A program made the position numbers and the translations under genes. From Acinetobacter pittii ATCC 19004 = CIP 70.29 (GTDB taxonomy: Bacteria; Pseudomonadota; Gammaproteobacteria; Pseudomonadales; Moraxellaceae), in NCBI RefSeq assembly GCF_000369045.1, contig NZ_KB849797.1, positions 328,844-392,843 of the forward strand: a stretch of 64,000 bases of DNA. The letters run 5' to 3'. The notes beneath the pieces were generated by a model. It was not told the origin of the DNA and did no database searches. It saw only the letters and a list, made by a program, of their open reading frames with translations. Positions 46,227 through 58,560 of the stretch are shown here, piece by piece (the first letter of the stretch is position 1; each line of letters starts with the position of its first letter).

Positions 46227-49200
46227 TTAGAATTGTTCAGAGTTTAATGCTTGGCTAAATGCTTGGTCTACTTCGCTGAAGTCATTATGAAGCTCATGCT
46301 CTGCAGCTTCTGCTTCTTGGCGACGACGCTCTAAGTGGTACGCAAGACCAGTACCTGCTGGAATCAAGCGACCTACTACAACGTTTTCTTTCAAGCCACG
46401 TAAATCATCTTCTTTACCTGTTACAGCCGCTTCAGTTAACACACGAGTTGTTTCCTGGAACGATGCAGCAGAGATGAACGAGTCAGTAGAAAGCGATGCT
46501 TTCGTAATACCCATCAATTGACGTTCAAACTTCGCAGGGAACTTGTTCTGAGCCAAGACAGCTTGGTTCTCTTGAACAACGCGGATGTAATCCACTTGCT
46601 CGCCTTTAATGAAGCTTGTATCACCGCCATCAGTGATATCAACTTTACGCAACATTTGACGTACGATAACTTCAATGTGCTTATCGTTGATTTTTACACC
46701 TTGGAGACGGTAAACGTCTTGAACTTCGTTCACGATGTAGTTAGTTAATGCAACTTCACCTTTCAAGCGCAAGATGTCATGTGGGTTTTGTGGACCATCA
46801 GAAATAGTCTCACCACGGTTCACATGCTCGCCTTCGAATACGTTGATTTGACGCCATTTTGGAATCAATTCTTCGTAAATCTCAGAACCATCATCAGGAG
46901 TAATTACCAAACGGTTTTTACCCTTAGTCTCTTTACCGAAGCTTACAACACCTGATACTTCAGCAAGAATTGCATGCTCTTTTGGCTTACGCGCTTCGAA
47001 CAAGTCAGCTACACGCGGAAGACCACCGGTAATATCACGAGTACGTGATGTTTCTTGTGGTACACGACCAATAACGTCACCCACACCAATCGTTTCGCCA
47101 TCACGGACAGTTACGATTGTATTTTGTGGCAAGAAGTAGAACTGTTCGCTGCCATCTGTTGTATCCAACACGATTGCAGGACGTAAATCTTTACCAGAAG
47201 CAGGACGAGCTGTTACAGGCAAGATTTCAACAGTAGTCATACCAGTTGCATCATCAGTTTTCGATGTTGCAGTTACGCCATCAGCGATTTGGCTGAAGCG
47301 CGCTTTACCAGCAACTTCTGTTACTAATGGATGTGTATGCGGATCCCAAGTCGCTACGATACCGCCAGCTTCTACAGCTTCACCATCTTTCAACAAGATG
47401 CTTGCACCGTAAGGAAGTTTATAACGCTCGCGCTCACGACCTAAATCATCGGCAATACCAATTTCACCTGAACGTGAAACTGAAACCAAATGGCCTTTTG
47501 CATGTTGTACAGTTTTCACGTTATGGAAACGTACAGTACCTTTGTTACGTACTTGAACACTGTTCGCAGCAGAAGTTCGGCTCGCAGCACCACCAACGTG
47601 GAACGTACGCATCGTTAACTGTGTACCCGGCTCACCGATTGACTGTGCAGCCATTACACCGACTGATTCACCTGGGTTCACCAAGTGACCACGTGCAAGG
47701 TCACGACCATAACAACGAGCACAAACACCGAATGTTGATTCACATGCGATTACAGAGCGTACTTTAACTTCATCGACACCAGCTTCTTCAAGCTGAGCTG
47801 CGATTTTCTCGTCAATTAACGTACCACGAGGTAATACAACTTCATCATCAGATGCACGACGTACGTCTTCAGCAGTTACACGACCTAATACGCGGTCACG
47901 TAATGGCTCGATGACATCACCACCCTGAATGAATGGAGTCATTACTAAACCACCCGCTGTACCACAGTCAGGTTCAGTAATTACCAAGTCTTGCGCTACG
48001 TCTACAAGACGACGAGTCAAGTAACCAGAGTTCGCAGTTTTCAATGCTGTATCGGCCAAACCTTTACGCGCACCGTGTGTTGAAATAAAGTACTGAAGTA
48101 CTGTTAAACCTTCACGGAAGTTCGCTTTAATCGGAGTCTCAATAATCGAGCCATCCGGTTTTGCCATCAAACCACGCATACCAGCAAGCTGACGAATCTG
48201 CGCCGCACTACCACGGGCACCCGAGTCAGACATCATATAGATGCTGTTGAATGATTTTTGTTTCTCGTCTTCACCTTGTTTGTTTTTAACAAGTGTATAA
48301 GACAAGTTATCCATCATTGCTTTAGCAACTTGGTCGTTTGTACGCGCCCAGATATCGACAACTTTGTTATAACGCTCACCAGCAGTTACGAAACCTTGTT
48401 CGAACTGTTGTTCGATTTCACGAACTTCTGTTTCTGCTTTATCAATAATTGTGTGCTTAGTAGGTGGAATGAGCATGTCTTCCATACCTACAGATACACC
48501 TGAACGAGTCGCTTGACGGAAGCCCAAGTACATTAATTGGTCAGCAAAGATAACTGTATCTTTCAAACCAAGTTTACGGTAGCAAGAGTTGATCAATTTA
48601 GAGATGTTCTTTTTAGTCATCTCAAGGTTGATCATGTCAAAGCTCAAGCCTTGTGGAACAATTTCCCAAAGCAAACAACGACCAGGTGTTGTATCAACAA
48701 TAATAGTTTGGTGTTCACGTTCACCATTTTCATTGATAACAGTTTGGTGTACACGTACTTTAACACGCGCATGGATCGCAACCTGACCAGTAGCAAGTGC
48801 ACGGTTTACTTCATGAGTATCCGCGAACACCATGCCTTCACCTTTGGCATTTACAGCATCACGTGTGATGTAGTAAAGACCCAAGACAACGTCCTGAGAA
48901 GGAACAATGATTGGCTCACCGTTTGCTGGTGACAAGATGTTGTTTGTTGACATCATCAATGCACGAGCTTCTAACTGTGCTTCAAGTGTCAATGGAACGT
49001 GTACCGCCATTTGGTCACCATCGAAGTCGGCGTTAAACGCAGCACAAACGAGTGGGTGAAGACGGATTGCCTTACCTTCAATAAGAATAGGTTCAAATGC
49101 TTGAAGACCTAAACGGTGAAGTGTTGGCGCACGGTTCAACATTACTGGGTGTTGACGAATTACAGAAGCAAGAACGTCCCAAACTTCCGGAGTCTCACGC

Positions 49201-50420
49201 TCAACCATTTTCTTCGCAGCTTTAATGGTTGTTGCCTGACCTGAAGCTTGTAATTTCGCGAAAATGAATGGCTTGAATAATTCAAGTGCCATTTTCTTCG
49301 GAAGACCACATTGGTGAAGACGTAAAGTAGGACCTACAGTAATTACCGAACGACCAGAATAGTCAACACGCTTACCTAATAAGTTCTGACGGAAACGACC
49401 TTGTTTACCTTTGATCATATCTGCCAAAGATTTTAATGGACGCTTGTTAGAACCAGTAATTGCACGACCACGACGACCGTTATCAAGCAATGCATCTACA
49501 GATTCTTGTAACATACGTTTTTCGTTACGTACGATGATATCTGGAGCAGCAAGGTCAAGAAGACGCTTCAAACGGTTGTTACGGTTAATGACACGACGGT
49601 ATAAATCGTTCAAGTCAGAAGTCGCGAAACGACCACCTTCAAGTGGAACTAATGGACGTAAATCAGGTGGAAGTACCGGAAGTACATTCATCACCATCCA
49701 TTCTGGCTTGTTGTTTGAATCTTTGAATGCTTCCATCAATTTCAAGCGCTTAGATGCTTTTTTCAACTTCGTTTCAGAAGTTGTTTGAGGAATTTCTTCA
49801 CGTAAACGTGCGATTTCAGCTTCAAGATCGATATCTTTCAACAAGTCCTGAACCGCTTCTGCACCCATTTTCGCAGTGAATTCATCACCGTGTTCTTCAA
49901 GTGCATTGAAGTATTCTTCGTCTGTTAAAAGTTGATACTTTTCAAACGGAGTCATACCTGGGTCAGTTACAACGTATGATTCGAAATACAATACACGTTC
50001 GATATCACGAAGTGTCATATCTAATAATAAACCGATACGGCTCGGTAACGATTTTAAGAACCAGATATGTGCAACTGGAGAAGCAAGTTCAATGTGACCC
50101 ATACGTTCACGACGAACTTTCGCTGTAGTTACTTCAACGCCACATTTTTCACAAATGACGCCTTTGTATTTCATACGCTTGTATTTACCACACAAGCATT
50201 CGTAATCTTTTACTGGACCAAAAATTTTGGCACAGAACAAACCGTCACGTTCTGGTTTAAAAGTACGGTAGTTAATTGTCTCAGGTTTTTTAACTTCACC
50301 ATGAGACCATGACTTAATCATTTCTGGTGACGCAAGACCAATACGGATACGGTCAAACTCAATTGGTGCATGACCATCTGAGTCCGTTTTCTTACGCATG
50401 ATATCGAGCAAGTCTTTCAA
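46227..50420 (-). CDS. rpoC: DNA-directed RNA polymerase subunit beta'
   Basis: The largest core polymerase subunit. From a TTG at 50420 the product is 1397 residues ([20 protein letters not shown]), the usual Acinetobacter length. CGGAG sits about seven bases before it. An upstream in-frame start at 50447 would overlap a hairpin and is rejected. Visible landmarks are the zinc ribbon C75, C77, C90, C93; the catalytic [12 protein letters not shown] near 465; and a second zinc site with [20 protein letters not shown]. It follows rpoB after an 86-bp gap with a stable hairpin. Confidence 0.97.
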   Translation of the reverse strand: MKDLLDIMRKKTDSDGHAPIEFDRIRIGLASPEMIKSWSHGEVKKPETINYRTFKPERDGLFCAKIFGPVKDYECLCGKYKRMKYKGVICEKCGVEVTTAKVRRERMGHIELASPVAHIWFLKSLPSRIGLLLDMTLRDIERVLYFESYVVTDPGMTPFEKYQLLTDEEYFNALEEHGDEFTAKMGAEAVQDLLKDIDLEAEIARLREEIPQTTSETKLKKASKRLKLMEAFKDSNNKPEWMVMNVLPVLPPDLRPLVPLEGGRFATSDLNDLYRRVINRNNRLKRLLDLAAPDIIVRNEKRMLQESVDALLDNGRRGRAITGSNKRPLKSLADMIKGKQGRFRQNLLGKRVDYSGRSVITVGPTLRLHQCGLPKKMALELFKPFIFAKLQASGQATTIKAAKKMVERETPEVWDVLASVIRQHPVMLNRAPTLHRLGLQAFEPILIEGKAIRLHPLVCAAFNADFDGDQMAVHVPLTLEAQLEARALMMSTNNILSPANGEPIIVPSQDVVLGLYYITRDAVNAKGEGMVFADTHEVNRALATGQVAIHARVKVRVHQTVINENGEREHQTIIVDTTPGRCLLWEIVPQGLSFDMINLEMTKKNISKLINSCYRKLGLKDTVIFADQLMYLGFRQATRSGVSVGMEDMLIPPTKHTIIDKAETEVREIEQQFEQGFVTAGERYNKVVDIWARTNDQVAKAMMDNLSYTLVKNKQGEDEKQKSFNSIYMMSDSGARGSAAQIRQLAGMRGLMAKPDGSIIETPIKANFREGLTVLQYFISTHGARKGLADTALKTANSGYLTRRLVDVAQDLVITEPDCGTAGGLVMTPFIQGGDVIEPLRDRVLGRVTAEDVRRASDDEVVLPRGTLIDEKIAAQLEEAGVDEVKVRSVIACESTFGVCARCYGRDLARGHLVNPGESVGVMAAQSIGEPGTQLTMRTFHVGGAASRTSAANSVQVRNKGTVRFHNVKTVQHAKGHLVSVSRSGEIGIADDLGRERERYKLPYGASILLKDGEAVEAGGIVATWDPHTHPLVTEVAGKARFSQIADGVTATSKTDDATGMTTVEILPVTARPASGKDLRPAIVLDTTDGSEQFYFLPQNTIVTVRDGETIGVGDVIGRVPQETSRTRDITGGLPRVADLFEARKPKEHAILAEVSGVVSFGKETKGKNRLVITPDDGSEIYEELIPKWRQINVFEGEHVNRGETISDGPQNPHDILRLKGEVALTNYIVNEVQDVYRLQGVKINDKHIEVIVRQMLRKVDITDGGDTSFIKGEQVDYIRVVQENQAVLAQNKFPAKFERQLMGITKASLSTDSFISAASFQETTRVLTEAAVTGKEDDLRGLKENVVVGRLIPAGTGLAYHLERRRQEAEAAEHELHNDFSEVDQAFSQALNSEQF

Positions 50421-50435
50421 TTTTTTTCTCCGTGT

Positions 50436-50459
50436 GTCGGGAAGCAATGCTTACCCGAC
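50436..50459 (-). other. Hairpin in the rpoB-rpoC gap
   Basis: On the minus strand GTCGGG-T-AAGC pairs with GCTT-C-CCGAC around ATT. It has no T-run and ends five bases before the rpoC ribosome site, so it may shield or set the rpoC initiation region, or be a processing site. Confidence 0.5.
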
Positions 50460-50506
50460 TGGGTCACAAATATTGTTTTTACCTAAAAAATCGTGAGTCT
50501 TACGAC

Positions 50507-53500
50507 TTAATCACCATTTTTCAGTTCAATGTTGATACCTAAAGAACGGATCTCTTTGGTCAATACGTTGAACGATTCAGGCATACCCGGATCCATATAA
50601 TGGTTACCATCTACAATATTCTTATAGATGCGTGTACGACCTTCAACGTCATCCGACTTAACAGTTAACATCTCTTGGAGAGTATATGCTGCGCCGTAAG
50701 CTTCGAGTGCCCAGACCTCCATCTCACCGAAACGCTGACCACCGAATTGTGCTTTACCACCAAGCGGTTGCTGTGTAACAAGAGAGTAAGAACCAGTTGA
50801 ACGCGCATGCATCTTGTCATCAACCAAGTGGTTCAATTTGAGCATGTACATGTAACCTACAGTTACAGGACGATCAAACTGTTCACCAGTACGGCCATCA
50901 AACAATACTGTTTGACCTGTACGAGAGATACCAGCTAACTCAAGCAAGTCTTTAATTTGACTTTCTTCAGCACCATCGAATACAGGAGTAGCCAAAGGTA
51001 CACCAGCACGTAAGTTGCCTGAAAGTGCCAAGACTTCAGCATCAGTTAAGCTATCAAGATCTTCTTGCTCACCACCGACTTTGTTATAAATCTTGTCTAA
51101 GAATTCACGCAGTTCTAAAACTGTACGCTGTTCTTTCAACATTTTCTCGATTTTATCACCAAGCCCTTTAGCCGCCATACCTAAGTGAGTCTCAAGAATC
51201 TGACCCACGTTCATACGAGATGGTACGCCCAACGGGTTCAATACGATATCTACTGGTACACCGTTAGCATCGTGTGGCATGTCTTCAACAGGTAAGATGT
51301 TAGATACAACACCCTTGTTACCGTGACGACCAGCCATCTTATCACCAGGCTGAATACGACGTTTAACAGCTAAGTAAACTTTAACAACTTTCAATACGCC
51401 AGTTGTTAATTCATCACCTGTTGCAAGCTTACGTTTCTTCTCAGCGAATTTCTCGTCAATTTCTGCGCTCTTTTCTTTTAAGAACACTTGAATTTGAGTT
51501 AAACGCTCAGCGATTGCTTCATCTGCCGGTTGAATTTCAAGTAAATCAACAAGCTCTAAACCAGATAACACTTCTTCAACGAGTTTGTCACCACGTTTAG
51601 TTGAACCACCGCCATTAGACTCTTGGCCTTTAAGCAAACGAATTACACGCTCACGAGCTGCTTCTTCAAAGATCTTGTATTCTTCTTTCAAGTCTTTACG
51701 GTAAGCATCAAGTTGTGCTTTTTCGATCGCCAATGCACGGTCATCTTTCTCTAAGCCATCACGAGTGAAGACTTGAACATCGATAACTGTACCTTTTGTA
51801 CCAGATGGAACACGTAAAGATGAATCTTTAACGTCAGCTGCTTTCTCACCAAAGATTGCACGAAGCAATTTTTCTTCAGGAGTTAACTGAGTTTCACCTT
51901 TAGGCGTTACTTTACCAACAAGAATGTCACCTGCTGTAACTTCAGCACCGATATAAACGATACCTGATTCATCAAGTTTAGAAAGTGCAGCTTCACCAAC
52001 GTTAGGAATATCGGCAGTAATTTCTTCTGCACCTAACTTAGTATCACGCGCTACACAAGATAATTCTTGAATATGAATAGAAGTTAAACGGTCTTCTTGA
52101 AGTACGCGCTCAGATAATAAGATCGAGTCTTCATAGTTGTAACCATTCCAAGTCATGAACGCAACGCGCATGTTTTGACCAAGCGCAAGCTCACCCATAT
52201 CTGTAGACGGACCGTCTGCCAAGATATCACCGCGAGCAACTTTGTCGCCCAAATTCACGATAATATTTTGGTTGATACAAGTGTTTTGGTTAGAACGCGT
52301 ATATTTAATGAGGTTGTAGATATCTACACCCGCCTCACCAGCGATCATTTCATCTTCGTTTACACGAATAACGATACGAGAAGCATCTACGTATTCAATT
52401 GCACCACCACGGTTTGCGATCACACACACACCTGAGTCACGTGCAACGTTCGCTTCCATACCTGTACCTACAAGCGGTTTATCCGCACGTAGAGTAGGAA
52501 CTGCCTGACGTTGCATGTTTGAACCCATAAGCGCACGGTTCGCGTCATCGTGTTCAAGGAATGGAATAAGTGATGCAGCAACAGATACAACTTGCTGAGC
52601 AGAAACGTCCATATGCGTCACTTTTTCAGGTGGCATACGTACGAATTCACCTTGATGACGAACAGAAACAAACTCTTCTGTTAGGTTGCCATCTTTATCT
52701 ACTGCAGAATCGGCCTGTGCAATAACAGTACCTACTTCTTCAATCGCAGAAAGGTATTCAACTGCATCAGTTACTCGACCATCTACTACTTTACGGTAAG
52801 GTGTTTCCAAGAAACCGAAGTCATTTGCTTTTGCATATACAGAAAGCGAGTTGATCAAACCAATGTTTGGACCTTCCGGCGTTTCAATTGGACATACACG
52901 ACCATAGTGAGTTTGATGTACGTCACGTACTTCAAAGCCCGCACGTTCACGTGTTAAACCACCAGGCCCAAGCGCTGATACACGACGCTTATGCGTAATC
53001 TCAGATAATGGGTTGTTTTGGTCCATGAACTGAGATAATTGGCTTGAACCAAAGAATTCTTTGATTGCAGCTGCAACTGGTTTAGCGTTAATTAGATCTT
53101 GTGGAGACAAGTTATCAGTTTCTGCTTGGCTTAAACGTTCTTTAACAGCACGTTCAACACGTACCAAACCAACACGGAATTGGTTTTCAGTCATTTCACC
53201 AACAGAACGTACACGACGGTTACCCAAGTGATCGATATCGTCGACTTCACCTTTACCGTTACGGATTTCAACTAATGTACGTAATACATCAATGATATCT
53301 TCGTGCGATAAAATACCTTCTACTTCACGTGACTTCTGGTCAGTACCAACTTCGTATGGACGACCCAAACGACGGTTGAACTTCATACGACCTACTGGAG
53401 ATAAGTCATAACGCTCAGAAGAGAAGAATAAGTTATTGAATAAGTTTTCAGCAGCTTCTTTTGTTGGCGGCTCGCCTGGACGCATTACTTTATAAATTTC

Positions 53501-54595
53501 AACTAATGCTTCTTCACGACCAGCCGTTGTATCTGCACGTAAAGTGTCAGCAACAAACGAACCACGGTCAATATCGTTCGTAAACAAGATATTGAACTGT
53601 TTAACACCACCTTCTGCCAACTTCACCATAACTTCATGGCTTAACAAAGTATTCGCAGCAATTACCTCACCATCACGCAAAGTAATATTTTCAGCAGTGA
53701 TACGCTCATATAAGTATTCATCAGGAACTGAAAGTTTTGTTAAACCAGCAGCTTCCATTTGACGTACGTGACGAGCATTAATACGTTTACCTTGCTCAAC
53801 AATAACTTTGCCGTCATTGTCAGCAATATCAAATTGAGCCATTTCCCCACGTAAACGTTCAGGTACTAGGTCAATCTGGTAGCTACCCATATCAAGATAC
53901 ACAGGTACTTTTTCATAGAACAAATTCAAGATTTGTTCGTTGTTATAACCTAGTGCACGTAACACAACAGTAGCAAGTAATTTACGACGACGGTCAATAC
54001 GTACGTAAACTAAGTCTTTTGCATCAAATTCAAAGTCTAACCATGAACCACGGTAAGGAATGATACGTGCTGAATACAACACTTTACCACTTGAGTGGGT
54101 TTTACCTTTATCGTGATCAAAGAAAACGCCTGGTGAACGATGTAATTGAGATACGATTACACGCTCAGTACCATTAATGACGAATGTACCGTTTTCAGTC
54201 ATGAGTGGAATTTCACCCATATAGACTTCTTGTTCTCTTACGTCTTTAATTGATTTAGTTTCGCGATCTTTAATAATCAAACGAATTTTAACGCGCATTG
54301 GTGCCGCATAAGTCGAACCACGAAGAATACATTCGCGTACATCGAACTCAGGTTTACCAAGGCTATACTCAACAAATTCTAAAGCAGCATTGCCAGAATA
54401 ACTTTCGATAGGAAAAACTGAACGAAATGCGGCTTGGAGACCGATATCTTCGCGGTTTTTTGGAGTTTTGCCATCTTGCAAGAATGTTCTGTACGAATCG
54501 ACCTGAATCGATAGTAAGTACGGTGCATCCATTACTTGGGGCAATTTACCAAAATTCTTACGGATCCGTTTCTTTTCGGTATATGAGTATGCCAT
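50507..54595 (-). CDS. rpoB: DNA-directed RNA polymerase subunit beta
   Basis: The 1362-residue beta subunit, full length for Acinetobacter. It starts [20 protein letters not shown]. The rifampicin region (about 520-550; [15 protein letters not shown], then [19 protein letters not shown]) has the sensitive-type Ser, Asp, His and Ser residues, so no classical rifampicin mutation is visible. Other landmarks are [15 protein letters not shown] near the active centre and [20 protein letters not shown] at the C-terminal anchor. It is transcribed from the ribosomal operon upstream through an attenuator-like hairpin. Confidence 0.98.
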   Translation of the reverse strand: MAYSYTEKKRIRKNFGKLPQVMDAPYLLSIQVDSYRTFLQDGKTPKNREDIGLQAAFRSVFPIESYSGNAALEFVEYSLGKPEFDVRECILRGSTYAAPMRVKIRLIIKDRETKSIKDVREQEVYMGEIPLMTENGTFVINGTERVIVSQLHRSPGVFFDHDKGKTHSSGKVLYSARIIPYRGSWLDFEFDAKDLVYVRIDRRRKLLATVVLRALGYNNEQILNLFYEKVPVYLDMGSYQIDLVPERLRGEMAQFDIADNDGKVIVEQGKRINARHVRQMEAAGLTKLSVPDEYLYERITAENITLRDGEVIAANTLLSHEVMVKLAEGGVKQFNILFTNDIDRGSFVADTLRADTTAGREEALVEIYKVMRPGEPPTKEAAENLFNNLFFSSERYDLSPVGRMKFNRRLGRPYEVGTDQKSREVEGILSHEDIIDVLRTLVEIRNGKGEVDDIDHLGNRRVRSVGEMTENQFRVGLVRVERAVKERLSQAETDNLSPQDLINAKPVAAAIKEFFGSSQLSQFMDQNNPLSEITHKRRVSALGPGGLTRERAGFEVRDVHQTHYGRVCPIETPEGPNIGLINSLSVYAKANDFGFLETPYRKVVDGRVTDAVEYLSAIEEVGTVIAQADSAVDKDGNLTEEFVSVRHQGEFVRMPPEKVTHMDVSAQQVVSVAASLIPFLEHDDANRALMGSNMQRQAVPTLRADKPLVGTGMEANVARDSGVCVIANRGGAIEYVDASRIVIRVNEDEMIAGEAGVDIYNLIKYTRSNQNTCINQNIIVNLGDKVARGDILADGPSTDMGELALGQNMRVAFMTWNGYNYEDSILLSERVLQEDRLTSIHIQELSCVARDTKLGAEEITADIPNVGEAALSKLDESGIVYIGAEVTAGDILVGKVTPKGETQLTPEEKLLRAIFGEKAADVKDSSLRVPSGTKGTVIDVQVFTRDGLEKDDRALAIEKAQLDAYRKDLKEEYKIFEEAARERVIRLLKGQESNGGGSTKRGDKLVEEVLSGLELVDLLEIQPADEAIAERLTQIQVFLKEKSAEIDEKFAEKKRKLATGDELTTGVLKVVKVYLAVKRRIQPGDKMAGRHGNKGVVSNILPVEDMPHDANGVPVDIVLNPLGVPSRMNVGQILETHLGMAAKGLGDKIEKMLKEQRTVLELREFLDKIYNKVGGEQEDLDSLTDAEVLALSGNLRAGVPLATPVFDGAEESQIKDLLELAGISRTGQTVLFDGRTGEQFDRPVTVGYMYMLKLNHLVDDKMHARSTGSYSLVTQQPLGGKAQFGGQRFGEMEVWALEAYGAAYTLQEMLTVKSDDVEGRTRIYKNIVDGNHYMDPGMPESFNVLTKEIRSLGINIELKNGD

Positions 54596-54829
54596 CTGGA
54601 GTCCTCGGAAAGTAAACCAAGCCCGCCTGCAGAACGGGCTCAGAAGGAATTACGCAGGCCGATATGGCCACCACTGTTTACAAATGCTGCAATTTTTAGT
54701 GGTATAAAAACGCTTAACAATATTTTTAAAAAAGAAAAATATTGGTAAACATTTGAAATTACTTGTTTTATTTGAATTTTTCTAAAAAACAAACAAAACT
54801 AACAAAAATCGAGCCGATTATTGTAACGC
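54596..54829 (-). other. rplL-rpoB spacer, 5' leader of rpoB
   Basis: About 230 bp between the hairpin after rplL and the rpoB start. It is AT-rich in the middle and has a pyrimidine-rich run. A GGACTCCAG stretch before the ATG serves as ribosome site. No gene is seen. Confidence 0.5.
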
Positions 54830-54862
54830 AAAAAGGCTGATGACCCAAGAGCCATCAGCCAT
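54830..54862 (-). terminator. Attenuator-like terminator between rplL and rpoB
   Basis: On the minus strand GGCTGATG and CATCAGCC form a perfect 8-bp stem with a 10-base loop, then CTTTTTG. A second dyad (GGAGTCGG with CCGATT/GGCTCC) lies just upstream at 54868-54892. In E. coli partial termination here lowers rpoBC relative to rplJL; the same is inferred. Confidence 0.7.
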
Positions 54863-54899
54863 TTTATGGAGCCGATTTAAAAACCGACTCCTTTTACAA

Positions 54900-55271
54900 T
54901 TACTTAAGTGTAACTGTAGCACCAGCTTCTTCAAGTTTCTTCTTAAGTTCTTCGCCTTCTTCTTTAGAAACGCCTTCTTTAAGAACTTGAGGAGCACCTT
55001 CAACTAGGTCTTTAGCTTCTTTAAGACCAAGGCCAGTTGCTTCACGAACTGCTTTAATTACAGCTACTTTGTTAGCACCGAAAGAAGTCAACTCAACGTT
55101 GAATTCAGATTGTTCTTCAGCAGCAGCAGCAGCGCCACCAGCTGGAGCAGCAACAGCAACAGCTGCAGCTGAAACGTTGAATTTCTCTTCGAAAGCAGAA
55201 ATTAATTCAACAAGTTCAAGAACAGTTTTTTCAGCAACTGCGTTTAAGATTTCTTCGTTAGTTAAAGCCAT
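54900..55271 (-). CDS. rplL: 50S ribosomal protein L7/L12
   Basis: The 123-residue stalk protein that recruits translational GTPases. It has an N-terminal dimerisation domain (1-35), an Ala/Gly-rich hinge ([17 protein letters not shown], about 37-54), and a C-terminal globular domain ([38 protein letters not shown]). It follows rplJ by about 42 bp. Confidence 0.98.
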   Translation of the reverse strand: MALTNEEILNAVAEKTVLELVELISAFEEKFNVSAAAVAVAAPAGGAAAAAEEQSEFNVELTSFGANKVAVIKAVREATGLGLKEAKDLVEGAPQVLKEGVSKEEGEELKKKLEEAGATVTLK

Positions 55272-55313
55272 GAGAATAACTCCAAATGGATATTGAATGG
55301 TGTGTAAAATTGA

Positions 55314-55820
55314 TTAAGCAGCTTCTGACTCGTTTTTCTCTTTGAGCGCTGTAATAAGGCGACCCAATTTCGAAATAGGAGCTTGAAGGACAGAGGCAAG
55401 CATAGTAAGAGCTTTCTCTTGGTTCGGAAGGTTTGCAATTACGCTAACGTCAGCACCTTGATAAACTTTGCCGTCAAATGCAGCAGCTTTTAACTCAAAT
55501 GCTTTGTTAGTTTTAGCAAAATCTTCGAACAAACGTGCAGCTGCACCCATGTCATCTTCAGAAGTTGAAAAACCTAGAATTGTTGGACCAACAAGGTTGT
55601 CGTTCAAGATATTGAATTGAGTATCTTGAAGTGCGCGTTTAGCCAAAGTGTTACGTACAATACGTGTAGAAACACCTAACTTACGAGCTTCAACACGAAG
55701 TGTTGTTAATTGCTCTACGCTTAAGCCTTGGTAGTCAGCAACAACGGCTGCAAACGCCTTAGAAGCAACTTCACTTACTTCCGCAACGATCTGTTTTTTG
55801 TCTTCAATAAGAAGAGCCAT
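55314..55820 (-). CDS. rplJ: 50S ribosomal protein L10
   Basis: The stalk base protein that anchors L7/L12 dimers. The 168 residues include ALLIEDKKQIVAEVSEVA and VVADYQGLSVEQLTTLR, then RVVRNTLAKRAL-like and GPTILGFS blocks. TTAGGAGGTTTTACA before the ATG is an excellent ribosome site. L10 represses its own translation in many bacteria through the leader RNA, which is present upstream. Confidence 0.98.
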   Translation of the reverse strand: MALLIEDKKQIVAEVSEVASKAFAAVVADYQGLSVEQLTTLRVEARKLGVSTRIVRNTLAKRALQDTQFNILNDNLVGPTILGFSTSEDDMGAAARLFEDFAKTNKAFELKAAAFDGKVYQGADVSVIANLPNQEKALTMLASVLQAPISKLGRLITALKEKNESEAA

Positions 55821-56130
55821 TGTAAAACCTCCTAAGGTGATTTATGTACCCAATGGGCACACTCCCAATTCGTAAGCCTTTCGACTTACACGCGGAGGAG
55901 GAACAAATCACACCACCGCGTCTACGCAGGCTGGTTTATTAAGAAAAGTGCTATTCAAAAATGACATCTCTTCGCCTGAGGTCTTTGACGCTGATAAATT
56001 CTCATTTATCAATTCAAAGTCCGCCTGACGGGTAAGGGATAAAGCTTTGCCCTACCCAACCAAATAGAAAATATTTCTATTTAAGCTCTGTCCCCAATCA
56101 GGACTTTAAAATTCTTTACTAAGTCTAAAC
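55821..56130 (-). promoter_or_regulatory. rplJ leader (L10 leader candidate) and rplA-rplJ spacer
   Basis: A 310-base spacer with strong secondary-structure potential. On the minus strand GGTAGGG pairs with CCCTTACC, GATAAAT with ATTTATC, and GTCGAAAGGC and its partners lie close to the ribosome site. Its place and length fit the L10 leader, by which the L10-L12 complex represses rplJL translation. I inferred this from context and did not fold it. It may also hold a secondary promoter. Confidence 0.55.
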
Positions 56131-56826
56131 TTAGTTAGAAACGTTATTTACATCAACAGTAAGACCAGGACCCATAGTTGAGCTCAAAGTGATCTTTTTG
56201 ATGTATACACCTTTAGAAGTTGCAGGTTTTAACTTTTTCAAGTCAGCAACTAAGGTTTCAACGTTTTGACGGATAGCAGCAGCATCAAAGCCTAATTGAC
56301 CGATCGCAGCATGGATAATACCCGCTTTGTCTACACGGTAACGAGCCTGACCAGATTTAGCGTTTTTAACAGCATTCGCTACGTCAGGAGTTACAGTACC
56401 AACTTTAGGGTTTGGCATTAAACCACGTGGACCAAGAATTGTACCGAGCTTACCAACAACACGCATAGCGTCAGGAGCAGCGATTACAACATCAAAGTCA
56501 AGGTTTCCACCTTGGATGCTTTCAGCAAGGTCATCAAAACCTACAACATCAGCACCAGCTTCTTTAGCAGCTTCTGCTTGCGCACCTTGAGCAAATACAG
56601 CTACACGTACAGTTTTACCAGTACCTGCAGGTAATGTAGTTGCGCCACGAACAACCTGATCAGATTTACGTGGGTCTACACCAAGATTTACAGCTACATC
56701 CAAAGATTCTTTGAACTTTGCAGCAGGCAGGCTGTTAAGAACTTGTACTGCTTCTTCCAAAGTGTAAACTTTGTTTGCTTCAACAGCAGCAGCAATGGCT
56801 TTTTGACGTTTAGTTAACTTTGCCAT
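56131..56826 (-). CDS. rplA: 50S ribosomal protein L1
   Basis: A 231-residue protein of the 50S L1 stalk that contacts E-site tRNA; in E. coli it represses the rplKA mRNA. It has the two-domain L1 layout, with [23 protein letters not shown] and [19 protein letters not shown]. It begins 3 bp after the rplK stop. Confidence 0.98.
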   Translation of the reverse strand: MAKLTKRQKAIAAAVEANKVYTLEEAVQVLNSLPAAKFKESLDVAVNLGVDPRKSDQVVRGATTLPAGTGKTVRVAVFAQGAQAEAAKEAGADVVGFDDLAESIQGGNLDFDVVIAAPDAMRVVGKLGTILGPRGLMPNPKVGTVTPDVANAVKNAKSGQARYRVDKAGIIHAAIGQLGFDAAAIRQNVETLVADLKKLKPATSKGVYIKKITLSSTMGPGLTVDVNNVSN

Positions 56827-56829
56827 GTC

Positions 56830-57258
56830 TTATAGCTCCACTTCCAAGCCCATAGAACGTGCAGAACCAGCGATGGTACGAACACGTGCGTCTAAATCAG
56901 CACCAGTTAAATCCGGTTCTTTAGTAGTCGCAATTTCTTCTAACTGAGCACGAGTCAACTTACCAACTTTAGTTTTGTTTGGTACAGATGAACCCTTTTG
57001 AATACCAGCAGCTTTCTTAAGAAGAATAGAAGCTGGAGGAGTTTTCATGATGAATGTGAACGACTTGTCGTTGTACACAGTAATCACTACAGGAATTGGA
57101 AGACCTGGTTCAACTTTTTGTGTAGCAGCATTGAATTCTTTACAGAATGCCATGATGTTTACACCACGTTGACCTAATGCAGGACCAATTGGTGGAGATG
57201 GATTTGCTTTACCAGCTGGAACTTGCAGCTTGATATAGCCGTCAATCTTCTTAGCCAT
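56830..57258 (-). CDS. rplK: 50S ribosomal protein L11
   Basis: A 142-residue protein of the GTPase-associated centre, also needed for RelA activation. The N-terminal Pro-rich helix is [22 protein letters not shown] and the C-terminal RNA-binding domain includes [12 protein letters not shown]. It follows nusG after about 110 bp. Confidence 0.98.
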   Translation of the reverse strand: MAKKIDGYIKLQVPAGKANPSPPIGPALGQRGVNIMAFCKEFNAATQKVEPGLPIPVVITVYNDKSFTFIMKTPPASILLKKAAGIQKGSSVPNKTKVGKLTRAQLEEIATTKEPDLTGADLDARVRTIAGSARSMGLEVEL

Positions 57259-57331
57259 TTTAAAATACCTCTGGGTACAAACGCCGCTAGGCTCCCCAAT
57301 CTTTACGCAACACTACTGTTACAACAACAAT

Positions 57332-57353
57332 GCCCGATAAAATCGGGCGCTTT
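57332..57353. other. Hairpin in the nusG-rplK spacer
   Basis: GCCCGAT and ATCGGGC form a perfect 7-bp stem with an AAA loop. There is no T-run in the direction of transcription (minus), so it is more likely a processing or L1-binding element of the rplKA leader than a terminator. Confidence 0.45.
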
Positions 57354-57367
57354 TCAACCAATTGAGA

Positions 57368-57901
57368 TTAAATCGTTTTTTCGACTTGGCGAAACTCGAG
57401 TTCAACCTGAGTTGGTCGATTAAATACATTAATCGTCAACGTTAAACGTGACTTATCGTATTGAACTTCTTCCACCACACCTTTAAAGTCTGTGAATGGA
57501 CCGTCAATAACAAGTAATTCTTCACCTGGCTCAAACATCGTTTTAGGACGTGGCGCTTCACCAGTATTACGTACACGCGCAAGAATCGCATCTGCTTCAC
57601 GTTGAGTGATTGGTGCTGGTTTTTCAGGTGTACCACCGATAAAACCTAGAACCTTTGGACATTCTTTAACGATATGCCAAGTATCATCATTCATTTCCAT
57701 TTCGACTAACACATAGCCAGGAAAGAATTTACGCTCAGATTTACGTTTCTTACCATCCTTCATTTCTACCACTTCTTCGGTAGGAACAAGGACATCACCA
57801 AAGCTATCGGCAACAGCGCTACGCTGGATTCGTTCTGTAAGTGAACGCATCACTTGTTTTTCATAGCCAGAGTAGGCATGAATAATGTACCAACGTTTCA
57901 T
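57368..57901 (-). CDS. nusG: Transcription termination/antitermination protein NusG
   Basis: The universal elongation factor that bridges RNA polymerase to Rho or ribosomes. The 177-residue protein has the NGN domain (1-115; MKRWYIIHAYSGYEKQVMRSL, FFPGYVLVEM) and the KOW domain (about 125-177; FKGVVEEV). It begins 7 bp after secE. Confidence 0.98.
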   Translation of the reverse strand: MKRWYIIHAYSGYEKQVMRSLTERIQRSAVADSFGDVLVPTEEVVEMKDGKKRKSERKFFPGYVLVEMEMNDDTWHIVKECPKVLGFIGGTPEKPAPITQREADAILARVRNTGEAPRPKTMFEPGEELLVIDGPFTDFKGVVEEVQYDKSRLTLTINVFNRPTQVELEFRQVEKTI

Positions 57902-57908
57902 AGCTCTT

Positions 57909-58349
57909 TTACCCGATAATCAACTTAATTAACCAACCCAAACCATAGTCAAAGCACCATAAAACCAATGATGCAACAACTACAACCAATAGAACCTGCC
58001 ACGATGTAGTGACTGTTTCTTGTTTTGTTGGCCAAGTTACTCGACGCAATTCGACTCGTGCATCTTTTAGCAAGCGAACGAAGCCTTTACCTTGATGGGT
58101 GGCGTATAATAAACCTAAAGCCACAACGATACAAGCAAAAATTGCCCCAACACGCACCCAAACATTATTTGCAGGTGCCCAATACGCTGGCAAATGCTGA
58201 TTCACCATGGTAGCTAAAAGCAACAATGCTATTGCTATCACCCATAGAACAATATCTAAAGGCGAACCAGAACGAACAACTTCAGCAGAATTATTTCTTT
58301 GAGGAATTGGCGCGTCGCTCAATGCGTCACGCGATTTATCATTCGACAT
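57909..58349 (-). CDS. secE: Preprotein translocase subunit SecE
   Basis: An essential clamp of the SecYEG channel. The 146-residue form has three membrane segments (about 30-46, 62-80, 112-135) like E. coli SecE. The conserved cytoplasmic helix is FVRLLKDARVELRRVTWPTKQET. It is the first gene of the secE-nusG-rplKAJL-rpoBC cluster after tRNA-Trp. Confidence 0.97.
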   Translation of the reverse strand: MSNDKSRDALSDAPIPQRNNSAEVVRSGSPLDIVLWVIAIALLLLATMVNQHLPAYWAPANNVWVRVGAIFACIVVALGLLYATHQGKGFVRLLKDARVELRRVTWPTKQETVTTSWQVLLVVVVASLVLWCFDYGLGWLIKLIIG

Positions 58350-58424
58350 TTTTGTACTCGTCGTAGAACTCGCGACTTATTATATGAACAACTAAGCCAG
58401 CATCAAGCTTTTTATTTCAAAATA

Positions 58425-58500
58425 TGGCAGGTCAGGAGGGACTCGAACCCCCAACATTCGGTTTTGGAGACCGACGCTCTACCAATTGAACTACTGACCT
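58425..58500 (-). tRNA. tRNA-Trp (CCA)
   Basis: A 76-nt cloverleaf with encoded CCA. The anticodon loop is CTCCAAA, giving CCA. It lies between tuf and secE, the standard place of the proteobacterial tRNA-Trp gene. Confidence 0.96.
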
Positions 58501-58560
58501 ATAATGCAAGTTGAGAGCCAAAGCCCTCAACCTGAGACATAATCCGTCACTATAATATGC

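Noticed and set aside
47327..47767. A 146-codon frame antisense to rpoC, and several similar ones in rpoB and rpoC
   Set aside because: Shadow frames of strongly coding sequence without ribosome sites; typical of highly biased genes.
53200..53240. Search for rifampicin-resistance substitutions in rpoB
   Set aside because: The rifampicin region, read near 52960-53060, has the sensitive-type residues; no mutation seen.
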